Source: Phycisphaerae bacterium (lineage in GTDB: Bacteria > Planctomycetota > Phycisphaerae > UBA1845). Taken from it: a stretch of 32,240 nt of DNA. The DNA lies in assembly GCA_030429365.1 (NCBI GenBank), contig JAUIEW010000025.1, positions 1 to 32,240 on the forward strand, written 5' to 3'. Below the pieces are notes generated by a model. That model was not told the origin of the DNA. It saw only the letters and a program-made list of their open reading frames with translations, and ran no database searches. Numbering within the stretch: position 1 is the stretch's first letter; each line of letters begins with the position of its first letter. The position numbers and the translations under genes were made by a program. Of this stretch, positions 1-8,330 are shown in pieces.

Positions 1-519
1 AACTTCCTTGTCGTGACGCGTTCGCCCGCTCGCTTCCAGGACGATGTTGCCGTTGGGCTTGACGTCCACGATCTTCGCGGTGATGCGCGTGGTCAGCGTG
101 TCTTCGCGTTCCGATTCGGCGTCATTACGCTGGTTGAACGTGCTCTTGTAATTGATATTGGGCTTGCCGCGCCTGAATGGTGTTGCTCCGATGCCCCCAC
201 CGGTGAACTTGATGAATGCATCGAGTTCGCTGCGAAGATCGGCTTGACGTCGGGCGTTGGCTGTGCCTTCGGCTTCATAGAGCGTTCGTTCGCGAACGAT
301 GATCGTGATCAAGTCATGCACCTTGTACTTCTTGGGTTCGCTCGCCTTGACTGAGATCAGCGACGACGATTCGATCACCGGGTTTGCGGGTTTCGGCGGT
401 TCTTCGCGGGCGGGCGTCGCCTGCCTGGGAAGATCCGAGAAACGTCCGATCGATGACGACTGCGCCAACGCGACCGGGCAGATCACTAGAATCAATGTGA
501 TGGTGACGAAGTGTTTCAT
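1..519 (-). CDS. flgH: Flagellar L-ring protein FlgH (partial, 3' end off the window)
   Basis: FlgH forms the L-ring around the flagellar rod in the outer membrane. The visible 173 codons start with a signal peptide (MKHFVTITLILVICPVALAQ). A low-complexity Pro/Glu segment follows, then the FlgH core with KVHDLITIIVRE at about residues 66-77, INYKSTFNQRNDAESER and TRITAKIVDVKPNGNIVLEA. That core is the typical FlgH order of a short basic start, the 'V.E.....A.....R' region and the 'G.G....R.......T....V...LPNGNL' region. There is no clear lipobox Cys behind the signal peptide, unlike enterobacterial FlgH, so it may not be a classical lipoprotein. The ATG at 519 overlaps the flgA stop as ATGA, which implies translational coupling. 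The frame is open to base 1, so the gene continues beyond the left edge. Confidence 0.9.
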   Translation of the reverse strand, partial: MKHFVTITLILVICPVALAQSSSIGRFSDLPRQATPAREEPPKPANPVIESSSLISVKASEPKKYKVHDLITIIVRERTLYEAEGTANARRQADLRSELDAFIKFTGGGIGATPFRRGKPNINYKSTFNQRNDAESEREDTLTTRITAKIVDVKPNGNIVLEASGRTRHDKEV

Positions 520-1601
520 TGCTCACCTCCAAGGGCCAAATGTGTATCAGCACCCAAACCACCTGCATGGATCGGTCCGACGGAAACGAGTCCCGGACCG
601 GTGACCATCGCTGTGAATTTTCGTTTCGCACGATCGGCGGTCTGCAATTCAATGACGTCGCCATACGCCCCGGCTTTCATCACCCGACCGACCGATTCGA
701 TCACCACGCCACCCGCCTTCGAATGCACCTGCACAATCTGACCGCGTTTGACCAATGGCACTGGTTCGAGGTTTCGATCGCGGATGATCTCACCAACGCG
801 AATGAAACGCTTTGCCCGCTGTCCGATTACCGAATCGGTCGAGGCGAGCCCGGCGCTTTCAAATCGCTTGTAGCTCTTATTGACGATGCTGACGTCGCGC
901 TTGGACACGGTGGCGTTCAAGTTAATCGGACGGGCTGCGACAACAGTCGGCTTGATGAAGGTCACATTCGCGACGACGCCAACCCGCTGCACCGCTTGAC
1001 CGTTGGAAAAGACAACGACGTCCATGCTCACCAGGCCCAACTGTTTGTCATTGGTCCGGTGAATTTCAAACTCGTATTTGCCTTCACGCATGTCCAGCAT
1101 CGAACCGATCGATTTGCCGTAGACCACCTCGACCCAACCGCCCAGCGACTCGGCGTCACTGCCAAGATCCGCTTCAATGACTTCACGCAAAGTGCGGCCG
1201 CCATAACGTCGAGTACTGGCACCAGCGATCGGATCTGCAACTTGCCCTGCCGGGGGTTCAAATGTCCGAGCGATTCGTTTGACCGCACAATCAGTCGCAC
1301 CTTTGAAGGTCGTCACAGCCGGATTCAACCCGTTTTCCTGTAGAACGCGTCGAACATCGGCCATCGAAACAACCGCCGCCTCGCCAACCTTGGGAGCCTT
1401 GCCGATTGCGAGCGAATAGAACTGATCCGGCGTTGCATTATCAAACTGTGACAGGGTGCAGACGTCGCGAAGATAAATCTGGTCGTCCGTGATCGTTGCA
1501 TCACGCCACAGCTCGACCGATTCCGCACGCGCGGACTGGCTGATACCTGCGATGATCGCAATGAGCAGTCCGACTTTGAATTGATTTGAAGCTTTCATCA
1601 T
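516..1601 (-). CDS. flgA: Flagellar P-ring assembly chaperone FlgA
   Basis: FlgA is a periplasmic chaperone for P-ring (FlgI) assembly. The 361-aa product starts with a signal peptide ending near QSARA and finishes with a SAF-type domain. In that domain, 'RPINLNATVSKRDVSIV', 'GQRAKRFIRVGEIIRDRNLE' and 'VKRGQIVQVHSKAGGVVIES' (about residues 220-305) are the FlgA hallmark. It is much longer than enterobacterial FlgA (about 220 aa), because of an N-terminal region before the SAF part; long FlgA proteins are common outside Proteobacteria. Two adjacent ATGs open the gene (1601 and 1598). A Shine-Dalgarno AAGGA lies about 8 nt upstream of the first. It sits between flgG and flgH in the order flgF-flgG-flgA-flgH, and its stop codon overlaps the flgH start. 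Confidence 0.92.
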   Translation of the reverse strand: MMKASNQFKVGLLIAIIAGISQSARAESVELWRDATITDDQIYLRDVCTLSQFDNATPDQFYSLAIGKAPKVGEAAVVSMADVRRVLQENGLNPAVTTFKGATDCAVKRIARTFEPPAGQVADPIAGASTRRYGGRTLREVIEADLGSDAESLGGWVEVVYGKSIGSMLDMREGKYEFEIHRTNDKQLGLVSMDVVVFSNGQAVQRVGVVANVTFIKPTVVAARPINLNATVSKRDVSIVNKSYKRFESAGLASTDSVIGQRAKRFIRVGEIIRDRNLEPVPLVKRGQIVQVHSKAGGVVIESVGRVMKAGAYGDVIELQTADRAKRKFTAMVTGPGLVSVGPIHAGGLGADTHLALGGEQ

Positions 1602-1670
1602 GTCGCAATCCTTGCTTTGCGTCTCAGCATCCTGCTGCGCGTCATTTCAAACCGTGTCTAGATCAACCGA

Positions 1671-2480
1671 CTAGAATCGCCTTAAGTTCGAAACGGTCTG
1701 AAGCGCCTGCTCAGCCGACTGAATCGCCTGGCTGTTCATTTCAAACGATCGTTGCGTCGTGATCAGTGCGATCAACTCACGGACCGGATCAACGTTGCTC
1801 ATTTCCAACTGCCCCTGGGCAATCGCACCGAGACCATCAAGCTGCGGCGGACCGGTCACTGCCGGTCCCGAGGCATCCGTATCCAAATACAAGTTGCCGC
1901 CGATCTGCTTGAGTCCTTCTTCATTGACGAACCGGGCCAACTCGATCTGACCGACCTGCGTCAATTGCTGCTGTCCTGGCTGACGTACGCGCACCTCACC
2001 GTTTCGACCGATGGCGATGTCGGTTGCATCCGGTGGGACGGAGATCGGCGGTTCGAGGATTGGCCCGGCTTGTGTGCCCAATACGAGGTTGCCTTCCGAG
2101 TTCGTCGTGAAGTTGCCCGCTCGCGTGTAGGCAGTGATCGGTCCACCGTCGAAGTTCGTGCGCACCTGAAAGAAACCGGGCCCTTCGATCATCATGTCGA
2201 GGGGTTTGTCGGTCGGGTCGACGGGACCGCGTTCAAAGTCGAGTTGCGTTCCGGCGATGCGGACACCGAGACCCACCTGAATGCCGTGCGGGATCGGCTC
2301 GTCGTCCACGTTGGGCAGACCGGGCTCGCGCTTGGTTTGATACAGCAGGTCTTCGAAGTTGACGCGGCTGCGCTTGAAACCGGTGGTGTTGATGTTCGCC
2401 AGGTTGTTGGCGGTCACATCCAGTTTCGTGTCGAGCGCCTTCATGCCGCTCGCAGCCGCGTGTAATGCCATAATCGCCAT
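1671..2480 (-). CDS. flgG: Flagellar distal rod protein FlgG
   Basis: FlgG builds the distal rod of the flagellar basal body. The length of 269 aa is close to the family norm of about 260. The N-terminal rod signature ALHAAASGMKALDTKLDVTA continues into NNLANINTTGFKRSR (about residues 5-40). The C-terminal helix contains NVDPVRELIALITTQRSFEM followed by NSQAIQSAEQALQ, which is diagnostic of FlgG. There is no signal peptide, as expected for a substrate of the flagellar type III export apparatus. A strong AGGAGG lies about 9 nt before the ATG at 2480, and the flgF stop codon falls inside that ribosome-binding region. The gap to flgF is 13 nt, so the two are surely cotranscribed. Confidence 0.97.
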   Translation of the reverse strand: MAIMALHAAASGMKALDTKLDVTANNLANINTTGFKRSRVNFEDLLYQTKREPGLPNVDDEPIPHGIQVGLGVRIAGTQLDFERGPVDPTDKPLDMMIEGPGFFQVRTNFDGGPITAYTRAGNFTTNSEGNLVLGTQAGPILEPPISVPPDATDIAIGRNGEVRVRQPGQQQLTQVGQIELARFVNEEGLKQIGGNLYLDTDASGPAVTGPPQLDGLGAIAQGQLEMSNVDPVRELIALITTQRSFEMNSQAIQSAEQALQTVSNLRRF

Positions 2481-2493
2481 CTATCGCGTCCTC

Positions 2494-3264
2494 CTAGCCA
2501 ACCCGTCCAATTCGAGTCGTGGCCATCCCCAGGGTTTCGTCTTGCAAAGAGATCATTCGGGCGTTGAGCTCGTATGCCCGGCTGACCTCGATCATGCTTG
2601 TCAACGCGGCAATGGAATCGACCGTGGACGCTTCCACATTGCCGCCGTGAATATCCGCTGATGCCGGAATTGTCTGCGTATCACCGACCAGCTTGAGCGT
2701 GCTTTGACCGGCTTTCTTCAGGGCGGTTCGATCTTCAAAATCGACGACACCGATACGCCCCAGCACTTCGTCGCCTTGATTCACTTCACCGTTGCGCCCG
2801 ATTTTGATGGAACCGATGGACGGGTCGGCGATGTTGATCGGCAAACCGTTTTGATCCAACACGCGAAATCGTCCGCCATCGGCGCTAAGCACCAGATCGC
2901 CTGCCGCGTTGCGTGCAAATCGACCGTCACGCGTGTATCGCACTTCGCTGCCATCCGACACGGCAAAGAAACCGTCGCCATCAAGCGCGACATCGAGCGA
3001 TCGGCCGGTCTGCTCAAGCGTGCCTTGCGTGAAACTCGTGTACGTCGGCCGAACCCATGAACCGCCACCGAGGTCGCTGTATGGATTCGTTTCAAATATT
3101 TTCTGTGAAGGGTTTTCGCCCGACTCGCTGCGACGCTGACGAATGACTGCAAGGTCATTCTTGAAACCAACCGTATTGAGGTTGGCCATGTTGTTGGCCG
3201 CAAGCGACTGGCGATACTCGTTGACCTGCATACCGCCGACCGATGCCCAGATACCGTGAGTCAT
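2494..3264 (-). CDS. flgF: Flagellar proximal rod protein FlgF
   Basis: FlgF is a rod protein of the FlgE/F/G family, 256 aa long. It begins MTHGIWASVGGMQVNEYRQS and continues with LAANNMANLNTVGFKND, the family's N-terminal coiled-coil motif. The middle part has the family pattern RSLDVALDGDGFFAVSDG and YTRDGRFARNAAGDLV. It ends with a helix containing VEASTVDSIAALTSMIEVSR. I call it FlgF rather than FlgG because it directly precedes a canonical FlgG and has the less conserved C-terminus. A GAGGTGA sequence lies about 5 nt before the ATG. The ATG overlaps the stop of the small upstream ORF as ATGA. Transcription probably starts at the sigma-54 promoter about 275 nt upstream. Confidence 0.93.
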   Translation of the reverse strand: MTHGIWASVGGMQVNEYRQSLAANNMANLNTVGFKNDLAVIRQRRSESGENPSQKIFETNPYSDLGGGSWVRPTYTSFTQGTLEQTGRSLDVALDGDGFFAVSDGSEVRYTRDGRFARNAAGDLVLSADGGRFRVLDQNGLPINIADPSIGSIKIGRNGEVNQGDEVLGRIGVVDFEDRTALKKAGQSTLKLVGDTQTIPASADIHGGNVEASTVDSIAALTSMIEVSRAYELNARMISLQDETLGMATTRIGRVG

Positions 3265-3470
3265 GCGTTCACCTCACGATCCGCAAACGCGCCCGCAACG
3301 TTTTCGCAAAGATGGGCCGCCACCCGACGATGAGCCGACTCGCGTACGAGTTGCCCGATCGCGGCGCAATCCAATGACAACCAGTTGACCCGCGAACCGT
3401 TGTCGTTCGCGAAACCACCGATCACGTCATCGCTGACGACCGCACCGAGTTGTTGACTTCTCTTAAGCAA
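3261..3470 (-). CDS. Small hypothetical ORF coupled to flgF
   Basis: A 69-codon frame starts with TTG at 3470 and has AGAGG just upstream. Its stop codon overlaps the flgF ATG as ATGA. It lies entirely downstream of the predicted sigma-54 transcription start (about 3538), so it would be the first frame on the flagellar message. The product is hydrophilic with a helical-looking C-terminal half (VRESAHRRVAAHLCENVAGA). No family was recognised. It may be a real small flagellar or regulatory protein, or only a leader frame that couples translation into flgF. The exact overlap and the promoter position support translation; the TTG start and short length argue for caution. Confidence 0.35.
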   Translation of the reverse strand: MLKRSQQLGAVVSDDVIGGFANDNGSRVNWLSLDCAAIGQLVRESAHRRVAAHLCENVAGAFADREVNA

Positions 3471-3547
3471 ACTGGCCTCTCCATCTGCGAATCACAGAAA
3501 GCAATCTGCAGGAACACGCTGGACGCAGTTCCTCCGAGCCTCGCTAA

Positions 3548-3564
3548 ATGCAGGGGCTGTGCCA
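3548..3564 (-). promoter_or_regulatory. Sigma-54 (RpoN) promoter of the flagellar operon
   Basis: Read on the minus strand, the site is TGGCACAGCCCCTGCAT. It has the invariant GG (-24) and GC (-12) dinucleotides separated by exactly 10 bp, and it matches the consensus TGGCACGN4TTGCW except for two changes. The expected start is near 3538, about 70 nt before the small TTG ORF and 275 nt before flgF. Sigma-54 control of flagellar rod and ring operons is established in other phyla. An activator-binding site upstream was not identified. Confidence 0.75.
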
Positions 3565-3755
3565 TTGGCATGGATCGAAAAAAATACGAAAGCCGAGCCC
3601 TCATAAGTGATGCAAATATCAGGATTTACGACAATTGGATTTTTTTGATGGTTTCAGGCAGAAACGTGCGACAACTGCCGCGACGCGCAGGATACGCATG
3701 GTGGGCGGCAAGAACTGCGGGCGATCGATTCGAAAACTGACGAAATGTGCGCGTA

Positions 3756-5126
3756 TCAGCGGAGCGATTTAACAGCCGCTATGAACGCGTCGCCGCGCTC
3801 TTCATAATTACTGAATGCGTCGTAGCTGGGGCATCCGGGCGAGAGCAACACGACATCACCACTCTGCGCGATGGTTCGCGCTTTGGCGATCGCCGCATCA
3901 ATCGTCTGCTCTGATTGAACGATCTTGGGTCGCTTGTTCTTTTCCAGCGTGGCGATCATGTCGGCCAACCGTTTTGCAGCATCGCCGAAACTGACGACGG
4001 CCCGCACCGATTGCCAGGTGCAATTCTTGATGCGCTCCAGTTCGCTGCCAGTGTCCTTCCCGCCACACAACAACACGACCGGTTCCGCGAACGAACGAAG
4101 CGCCGTATCAATCGCCTCGACCGATGTTGACTTGGAATCGTTGTAGTAGCGCACACCGTCCACGCTGTCGGCGTACTGAATGCGATGGGCCAACCCGCCA
4201 AAATCTTTCAATGCCGCGCGGGACGCATCGAGTTCGACGCCCAACTGCTTTGCGATCAGCGCCGCAAACTGCGCATTCATCTGATTGTGCGGGCCGGGGA
4301 CTTGCAGATCGAAGTGTTCAGACAAGATGTCGGCTTTGATCGTGTGCCCTTTGTGATAACGCACGAGTGCTTCAATCCCTTCGCGCACGTTGTCATCCAC
4401 GCGACCGACCACAGCGCTGGCCCCCAGCGACATACTGCGGATCAGGTTCAGCTTTGCGTCGATATACGGTTCGTAACCACCGTGACGATCCAGATGATGC
4501 GGCGCGATGTTGGTGATGCCGACCACGGGCCAATCGCCGGTGAGATTCGGCAGTGCATCAAGTTGAAAACTAGACAATTCCAACACGATCAAATCGTCAG
4601 CCGTCATCTCGGCCAAGTCGCCCAACAGCGATCGCCCGATGTTGCCCCCGAGATACGTGCGGCGGTGGTTGGCCGACGACTTCGCCCGCTCCGATTCCAG
4701 GATGCAATGCAGCATCGCGCATGTGGTACTCTTGCCGATCGAACCGGTCACGCCGATCATCCGTCCCGGGCAACGCTCGATGAATATCCCCATCTCGGTC
4801 GTCCAGGCGATACCGCGATTGAGGGCGGTTTGCACGAATTCGCTATTGGTGCGATCGACAGCCGGACTGACCACGAGCAAATCCGCACCATCGAGGTCGG
4901 CGACATCGTGCGAGCCCAACCGGTATTCGATGTTCAAGTCACTCAGTGCATTCAGCGGCGCCTGCAGTGTCGCAGCGTCGGCCATGTCGGTGACGAGAAC
5001 CTTCGCCCCGCGCCCCGCCAAAAACCGCGTCACGCCGACACCACCGCCAAACCGTCCCAAGCCCATGACGACGACGCGAGCGCCGGCCAACTGCTCATCC
5101 GATACGTAATTCGGGATATCGTTCAT
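3756..5126 (-). CDS. murD: UDP-N-acetylmuramoylalanine--D-glutamate ligase MurD
   Basis: MurD is the cytoplasmic ligase that adds D-glutamate to UDP-MurNAc-L-Ala with ATP during peptidoglycan precursor synthesis. From the ATG at 5126 the product has 456 aa, the normal size. It has an N-terminal nucleotide-binding fold (VVVMGLGRFGGGVGVTRFLA), the ATP loop GVTGSIGKSTTCAM at about residues 125-138, the central NIAPHHLDRHGGYEPYIDAK and the C-terminal YYNDSKSTSVEAIDTAL with LLCGGKDTGSELE. In the P-loop, Ser replaces the Thr of the usual G-T/S-N/D-GK-TT. A TTG at 5150 could extend the protein by eight residues but has no ribosome-binding site. The gene follows pyrF by about 30 nt and is probably cotranscribed with it. 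Its presence shows that this lineage makes peptidoglycan. Confidence 0.95.
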   Translation of the reverse strand: MNDIPNYVSDEQLAGARVVVMGLGRFGGGVGVTRFLAGRGAKVLVTDMADAATLQAPLNALSDLNIEYRLGSHDVADLDGADLLVVSPAVDRTNSEFVQTALNRGIAWTTEMGIFIERCPGRMIGVTGSIGKSTTCAMLHCILESERAKSSANHRRTYLGGNIGRSLLGDLAEMTADDLIVLELSSFQLDALPNLTGDWPVVGITNIAPHHLDRHGGYEPYIDAKLNLIRSMSLGASAVVGRVDDNVREGIEALVRYHKGHTIKADILSEHFDLQVPGPHNQMNAQFAALIAKQLGVELDASRAALKDFGGLAHRIQYADSVDGVRYYNDSKSTSVEAIDTALRSFAEPVVLLCGGKDTGSELERIKNCTWQSVRAVVSFGDAAKRLADMIATLEKNKRPKIVQSEQTIDAAIAKARTIAQSGDVVLLSPGCPSYDAFSNYEERGDAFIAAVKSLR

Positions 5127-5156
5127 CGCATGCACCACCGCCCACGACAACCGGGC

Positions 5157-6068
5157 TCAAACGTTTTCGTGAATTGACTTCAGCGCGGTAATGAATTCAT
5201 CGCACGCCCGCGCCACCGATTCCTGCCACGATGTGTCACTGCTTTCGCCTTCTTCGTACGCAAAGATCACGCTGCGCGATGCATTGACAATCGCCCCACG
5301 CCCGCGTTCATCAAAACAAGCAGCCACCTGCTCGACCGAACGCCCTTGCGCCCCGAAGCCCGGCACCAGAAAAATGCCGTGCGGCATGAGGCGTCGCAAC
5401 ATGCGGGCGATTTCCAGATTGCCCGGAGCAGCCACCGCACCGATGCTACTGAATCCCGATGAACCGATAGACGACTGGCCCCACGCTTCAACCAACGCAG
5501 CAACTTCCTCGACCACCATGCGGTCATCCTCCAGCGTCAGGTGCTGCAATTGGGCAGCCGACTTGTTGCTCGTATGCACCAGAACGAAGACACCTCGCCC
5601 GGTGTTATTCGCCGCCTCGACAAATGGCGCGACGCCGTCAATGCCCAGATAACCGTTGATGGTCACCGCATCGGGAATCGAATCGTCTTCCGCACCGTCG
5701 CCAATCAAATGGGCGGCTGCATAGCTTGCGCTGGAATGTCCGATGTCGCTGCGTTTGATGTCACCGATGACGAGCAACCCGCGTTTGTGGGCATATCGAA
5801 CGGATTCGTGGTAAGCGTCGACGCCAGCTCCGCGAAACGGTTCGAAGAAGGCAATGTTCAGTTTGATAACGGGAACGCTGTCAGCCACCGCATCGATGAT
5901 GCCTTTGGAGAACTGTTCAAGCAAACCCGCCGACCTCTTGCGATCGGCGATATCACCGCCTCGCAGCGACTCCGGCAGACGTTCCAGGACCGGATCAATC
6001 CCGACGCAGGCACACGTTCCACATCGTTCGATACCCTGCATCAACCTATCGGCGAATCCTTCGGCCAT
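5157..6068 (-). CDS. pyrF: Orotidine 5'-phosphate decarboxylase (type 2) PyrF
   Basis: PyrF converts OMP to UMP, the last step of de novo pyrimidine synthesis. The 303-aa length fits the long 'type 2' subfamily; the common bacterial form is about 235 aa. Motifs are CVGIDPVLERLPESL at about residues 21-35, VIKLNIAFFEPFRGAG at 68-83, and the catalytic loop GDIKRSDIGHSSASYA at 102-117 with Lys105 between two Asp residues. Near the C-terminus, FLVPGFGAQGRSVEQV and GAIVNASRSVIFAYE form the phosphate-binding part. It heads a two-gene minus-strand unit with murD and is divergent from rsgA, so 6069-6212 must hold both promoters. I saw no attenuator or uracil-responsive leader there. Confidence 0.95.
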   Translation of the reverse strand: MAEGFADRLMQGIERCGTCACVGIDPVLERLPESLRGGDIADRKRSAGLLEQFSKGIIDAVADSVPVIKLNIAFFEPFRGAGVDAYHESVRYAHKRGLLVIGDIKRSDIGHSSASYAAAHLIGDGAEDDSIPDAVTINGYLGIDGVAPFVEAANNTGRGVFVLVHTSNKSAAQLQHLTLEDDRMVVEEVAALVEAWGQSSIGSSGFSSIGAVAAPGNLEIARMLRRLMPHGIFLVPGFGAQGRSVEQVAACFDERGRGAIVNASRSVIFAYEEGESSDTSWQESVARACDEFITALKSIHENV

Positions 6069-6212
6069 GCTTTCTCCATCCGTTGTCAGGTGTGTTGGTA
6101 GGCTGGCAATATAAAGGTGCGAACCGGCGCACGCAACGCACCACCCAACGCCAATTCCAACAATCGATCCAAAACCGCTTTCGTCTTATCACAGAGTTGC
6201 GATAATGGGTTG

Positions 6213-7343
6213 ATGGCCAAGCGCGACAAAGACACCAACGACAAGTCCGGCAAGAAGGTCCGGGTCTCCCTGCGCCGAAATCGCGGCAAGCCCGCCCGCG
6301 CCAAAGACTGGACCCGCATCCATCGCGATGATGAAGACCGAGCCGCCGACGCCATCCTCGACGAAAACGTCATCTCAAAAGGCTCGATGTCGCGCAAGCG
6401 GACGATCATCGAAAACGATCCGAAAGACCAGGACCTTTCCAAAGGCGTCGTCATTGCGATGCGCGGTTTGATCGCGGAAGTCGATGACGGCGAACGCGTT
6501 TGGCCGTGCACCGTACGGCGCGTCCTGCGCACGCGGTTGATCAAAGAACGACAGCCCGTCACCGTTGGCGATCGCGTTTTGTTTTCCATCGAAGCCGACC
6601 AGGAAGCCGTCACCAACGAAGGCGTCATCGAACAGGTCGAACCGCGCAAGGGCATGCTCACCCGGGTCAGCGGCAAACGCGTACACACGATCGTCGCCAA
6701 CGTCGATCAGGTCATCGTCGTCACGTCAGCCGTCCAGCCCAGCCCCAAACCGCACTTGATCGATCGCTACATCGTCGCAGCCCATGCCGGCGACATCACC
6801 CCGGTCATCTGCTGTAACAAGATCGATCTCGACGAAGACGACGAAGCCAAGAACATGCTGACGCTATACGAAGGTCTGGGCTATCAAACGCTGACAACCA
6901 GCACCATCACCGGGCACGGCATCGATCAACTGCGCGAAATCTTCCGCGATAAGACGTCGGCTGTCGCGGGTCAAAGCGGCGTCGGTAAAAGTTCGCTGCT
7001 CAACGCGCTCGATCCAACGCTCAACCTTCGCACGGCTGAGGTAGCCGACGATACCAACAAGGGCCGCCACGCGACGACCACCGCGATGCTCTACAAACTG
7101 CCATTCGGTGGGTTTGTCGCCGACACGCCAGGTGTGCGTTCCTTCGACCTGTCAGCCGTTCCGATCAACGAAATCGAAATGCACTTTGTCGAGTTCGCCG
7201 AGCACGTGCCGCACTGCAAGTTCGCCGATTGCACGCATCGCCACGAAATCAAGTGCGCGGTGATGCAAGCCGTTGATGATGGGGCGATTTCGGAAATGCG
7301 GTATGAAAGTTATTGCCGGATGTTTGAGGAACAGATCGATTAG
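6213..7343 (+). CDS. rsgA: Ribosome small-subunit biogenesis GTPase RsgA
   Basis: RsgA is a circularly permuted GTPase that helps late 30S subunit maturation. The product has 376 aa from the ATG at 6213. In order it has a basic N-terminal tail (residues 1-35), an OB-fold (about 78-145), and then the G-motifs in permuted order: NKID at 202-205, GQSGVGKSSLLN at 253-264 and DTPG at 304-307. The C-terminal zinc site is C335-x4-C340-x-H342-x5-C348, the spacing seen in characterised RsgA. An upstream ATG at 6117 is in frame, but its 32 extra codons do not look like family sequence. No strong Shine-Dalgarno precedes 6213. A -10-like GATAAT lies at 6201-6206, only 6 bp before the ATG, so a leaderless message is possible. 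The gene converges on nadC across the palindromic repeat. Confidence 0.95.
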   Translation: MAKRDKDTNDKSGKKVRVSLRRNRGKPARAKDWTRIHRDDEDRAADAILDENVISKGSMSRKRTIIENDPKDQDLSKGVVIAMRGLIAEVDDGERVWPCTVRRVLRTRLIKERQPVTVGDRVLFSIEADQEAVTNEGVIEQVEPRKGMLTRVSGKRVHTIVANVDQVIVVTSAVQPSPKPHLIDRYIVAAHAGDITPVICCNKIDLDEDDEAKNMLTLYEGLGYQTLTTSTITGHGIDQLREIFRDKTSAVAGQSGVGKSSLLNALDPTLNLRTAEVADDTNKGRHATTTAMLYKLPFGGFVADTPGVRSFDLSAVPINEIEMHFVEFAEHVPHCKFADCTHRHEIKCAVMQAVDDGAISEMRYESYCRMFEEQID

Positions 7344-7358
7344 CGCAGAGATCGCCTC

Positions 7359-7422
7359 GTAGGGTGGGCCGTGCCCACCACCGTTTGAATACCAGCGACA
7401 TGGTGGGCACGGCCCACCCTAC
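7359..7422. repeat. Palindromic repeat, copy 1, between convergent rsgA and nadC
   Basis: The arms at 7359-7380 and 7401-7422 are perfect 22-bp inverted repeats with the core GGGTGGGCCGTGCCCACC, separated by a 20-nt loop. The same 18-bp core in the same arrangement occurs at 28245-28305. In both copies the right arm is followed by GATGCGTTC. The element overlaps the last codons and the TAG stop of nadC. It can fold on both strands, so it could act as a bidirectional terminator or RNA-stabilising hairpin. The second copy suggests a dispersed REP- or MITE-like family. Confidence 0.9.
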
Positions 7423-8330
7423 CTGATGCGTTCCAGCGATAAATCTATCGCCGTTGCTGAATGCGTCAGCGCTCCGACCGAAATATAATCCACGCCCGTC
7501 TTGGCAATGTCCGCGACTGTATCAAGATTCACGCCGCCGGATGCTTCCAGTTTCACCTTGTCCTGCAGATTCAACGACGCCCGCAGTGCGACGGCTTCTC
7601 GCGAATCAGCCAACGAAAAATTGTCCAACAAGATCACATCGACGCCGACGACGCTGAACAACTGGCGAACCTGGTCAAGCGTGTCGGCTTCCACTTCGAT
7701 GAAATTGGGCGGCGGATCGATGCTGCCGACCCGGTTGAGCATGTCGAACACGACGGCTGACGTGTGCGATGTCGGTTGACTGGCGAGATGATTGTCTTTG
7801 ATCAAAACCGCATCGTGCAGACCCATGCGGTGATTCTGCCCCCCGCCGCAACGCACCGCGTACTTTTCAAGGTGTCGCCAACCCGGTGTCGTCTTTCGCG
7901 TATCGAGAATGATCGCGTTCGTCCCCTGCACCGCATCGACAAATCGACGCGTCTTGGTCGCGATGCCGCTGAGTCGTTGGAGGAAATTCAGCAACACGCG
8001 CTCGAGCGTCAGAATCGTGTTCACCGGACCCGTTAGTTCGACGAGCGACGCATGCTCCGCGCCAAACGCATGGCCATCCACACCGATCGGCTGCCACGAC
8101 AGGGATACGTCCGACGTGTATTCGGCCACGATCGTTTCGGCGATCTCGCGTCCGGCGAACACGCCCGGCTCCTTGTTGATCAAACGAAACGTGCCGGTTC
8201 CCGGATCGCCAAGCAGGCTGCTGGTCAGATCACCGCGGCCCAGGTCTTCTTCCTTGGCCATTCGCGCGAGCGTTTGGGTTTGTTGTATCAGCGCGTCACG
8301 GTCGACTGGAATCAACGATCGGTTACTCAT
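7419..8330 (-). CDS. nadC: Nicotinate-nucleotide pyrophosphorylase (carboxylating) NadC
   Basis: NadC converts quinolinate and PRPP to nicotinate mononucleotide in NAD synthesis. The 303-aa product carries the full active-site block at residues 143-171: [18 protein letters not shown] followed by [11 protein letters not shown]. It also has the start [14 protein letters not shown], the dimer helix [25 protein letters not shown], and the C-terminal [18 protein letters not shown] with [14 protein letters not shown]. The ATG overlaps the uvrB stop as ATGA, so translation is coupled to uvrB. The last codons (E-R-I-R-stop) lie inside or at the edge of the palindromic repeat, meaning the element supplies the stop codon. 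No nadA or nadB is in the window. Confidence 0.96.
   Translation of the reverse strand: MSNRSLIPVDRDALIQQTQTLARMAKEEDLGRGDLTSSLLGDPGTGTFRLINKEPGVFAGREIAETIVAEYTSDVSLSWQPIGVDGHAFGAEHASLVELTGPVNTILTLERVLLNFLQRLSGIATKTRRFVDAVQGTNAIILDTRKTTPGWRHLEKYAVRCGGGQNHRMGLHDAVLIKDNHLASQPTSHTSAVVFDMLNRVGSIDPPPNFIEVEADTLDQVRQLFSVVGVDVILLDNFSLADSREAVALRASLNLQDKVKLEASGGVNLDTVADIAKTGVDYISVGALTHSATAIDLSLERIR

Noticed and set aside
519-1343. 274-codon plus-strand frame antisense to flgA
   Set aside because: Shadow of flgA; no ribosome-binding site and no recognisable protein.
3450-3740. 96-codon plus-strand frame upstream of the flagellar operon
   Set aside because: It lies across the sigma-54 promoter, and has atypical composition and no ribosome-binding site.
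4185-5177. 330-codon plus-strand frame antisense to murD
   Set aside because: It mirrors a clear murD with all motifs; its product is His/Arg/Asp-rich and has no family features. Long shadow frames are usual at this base composition.
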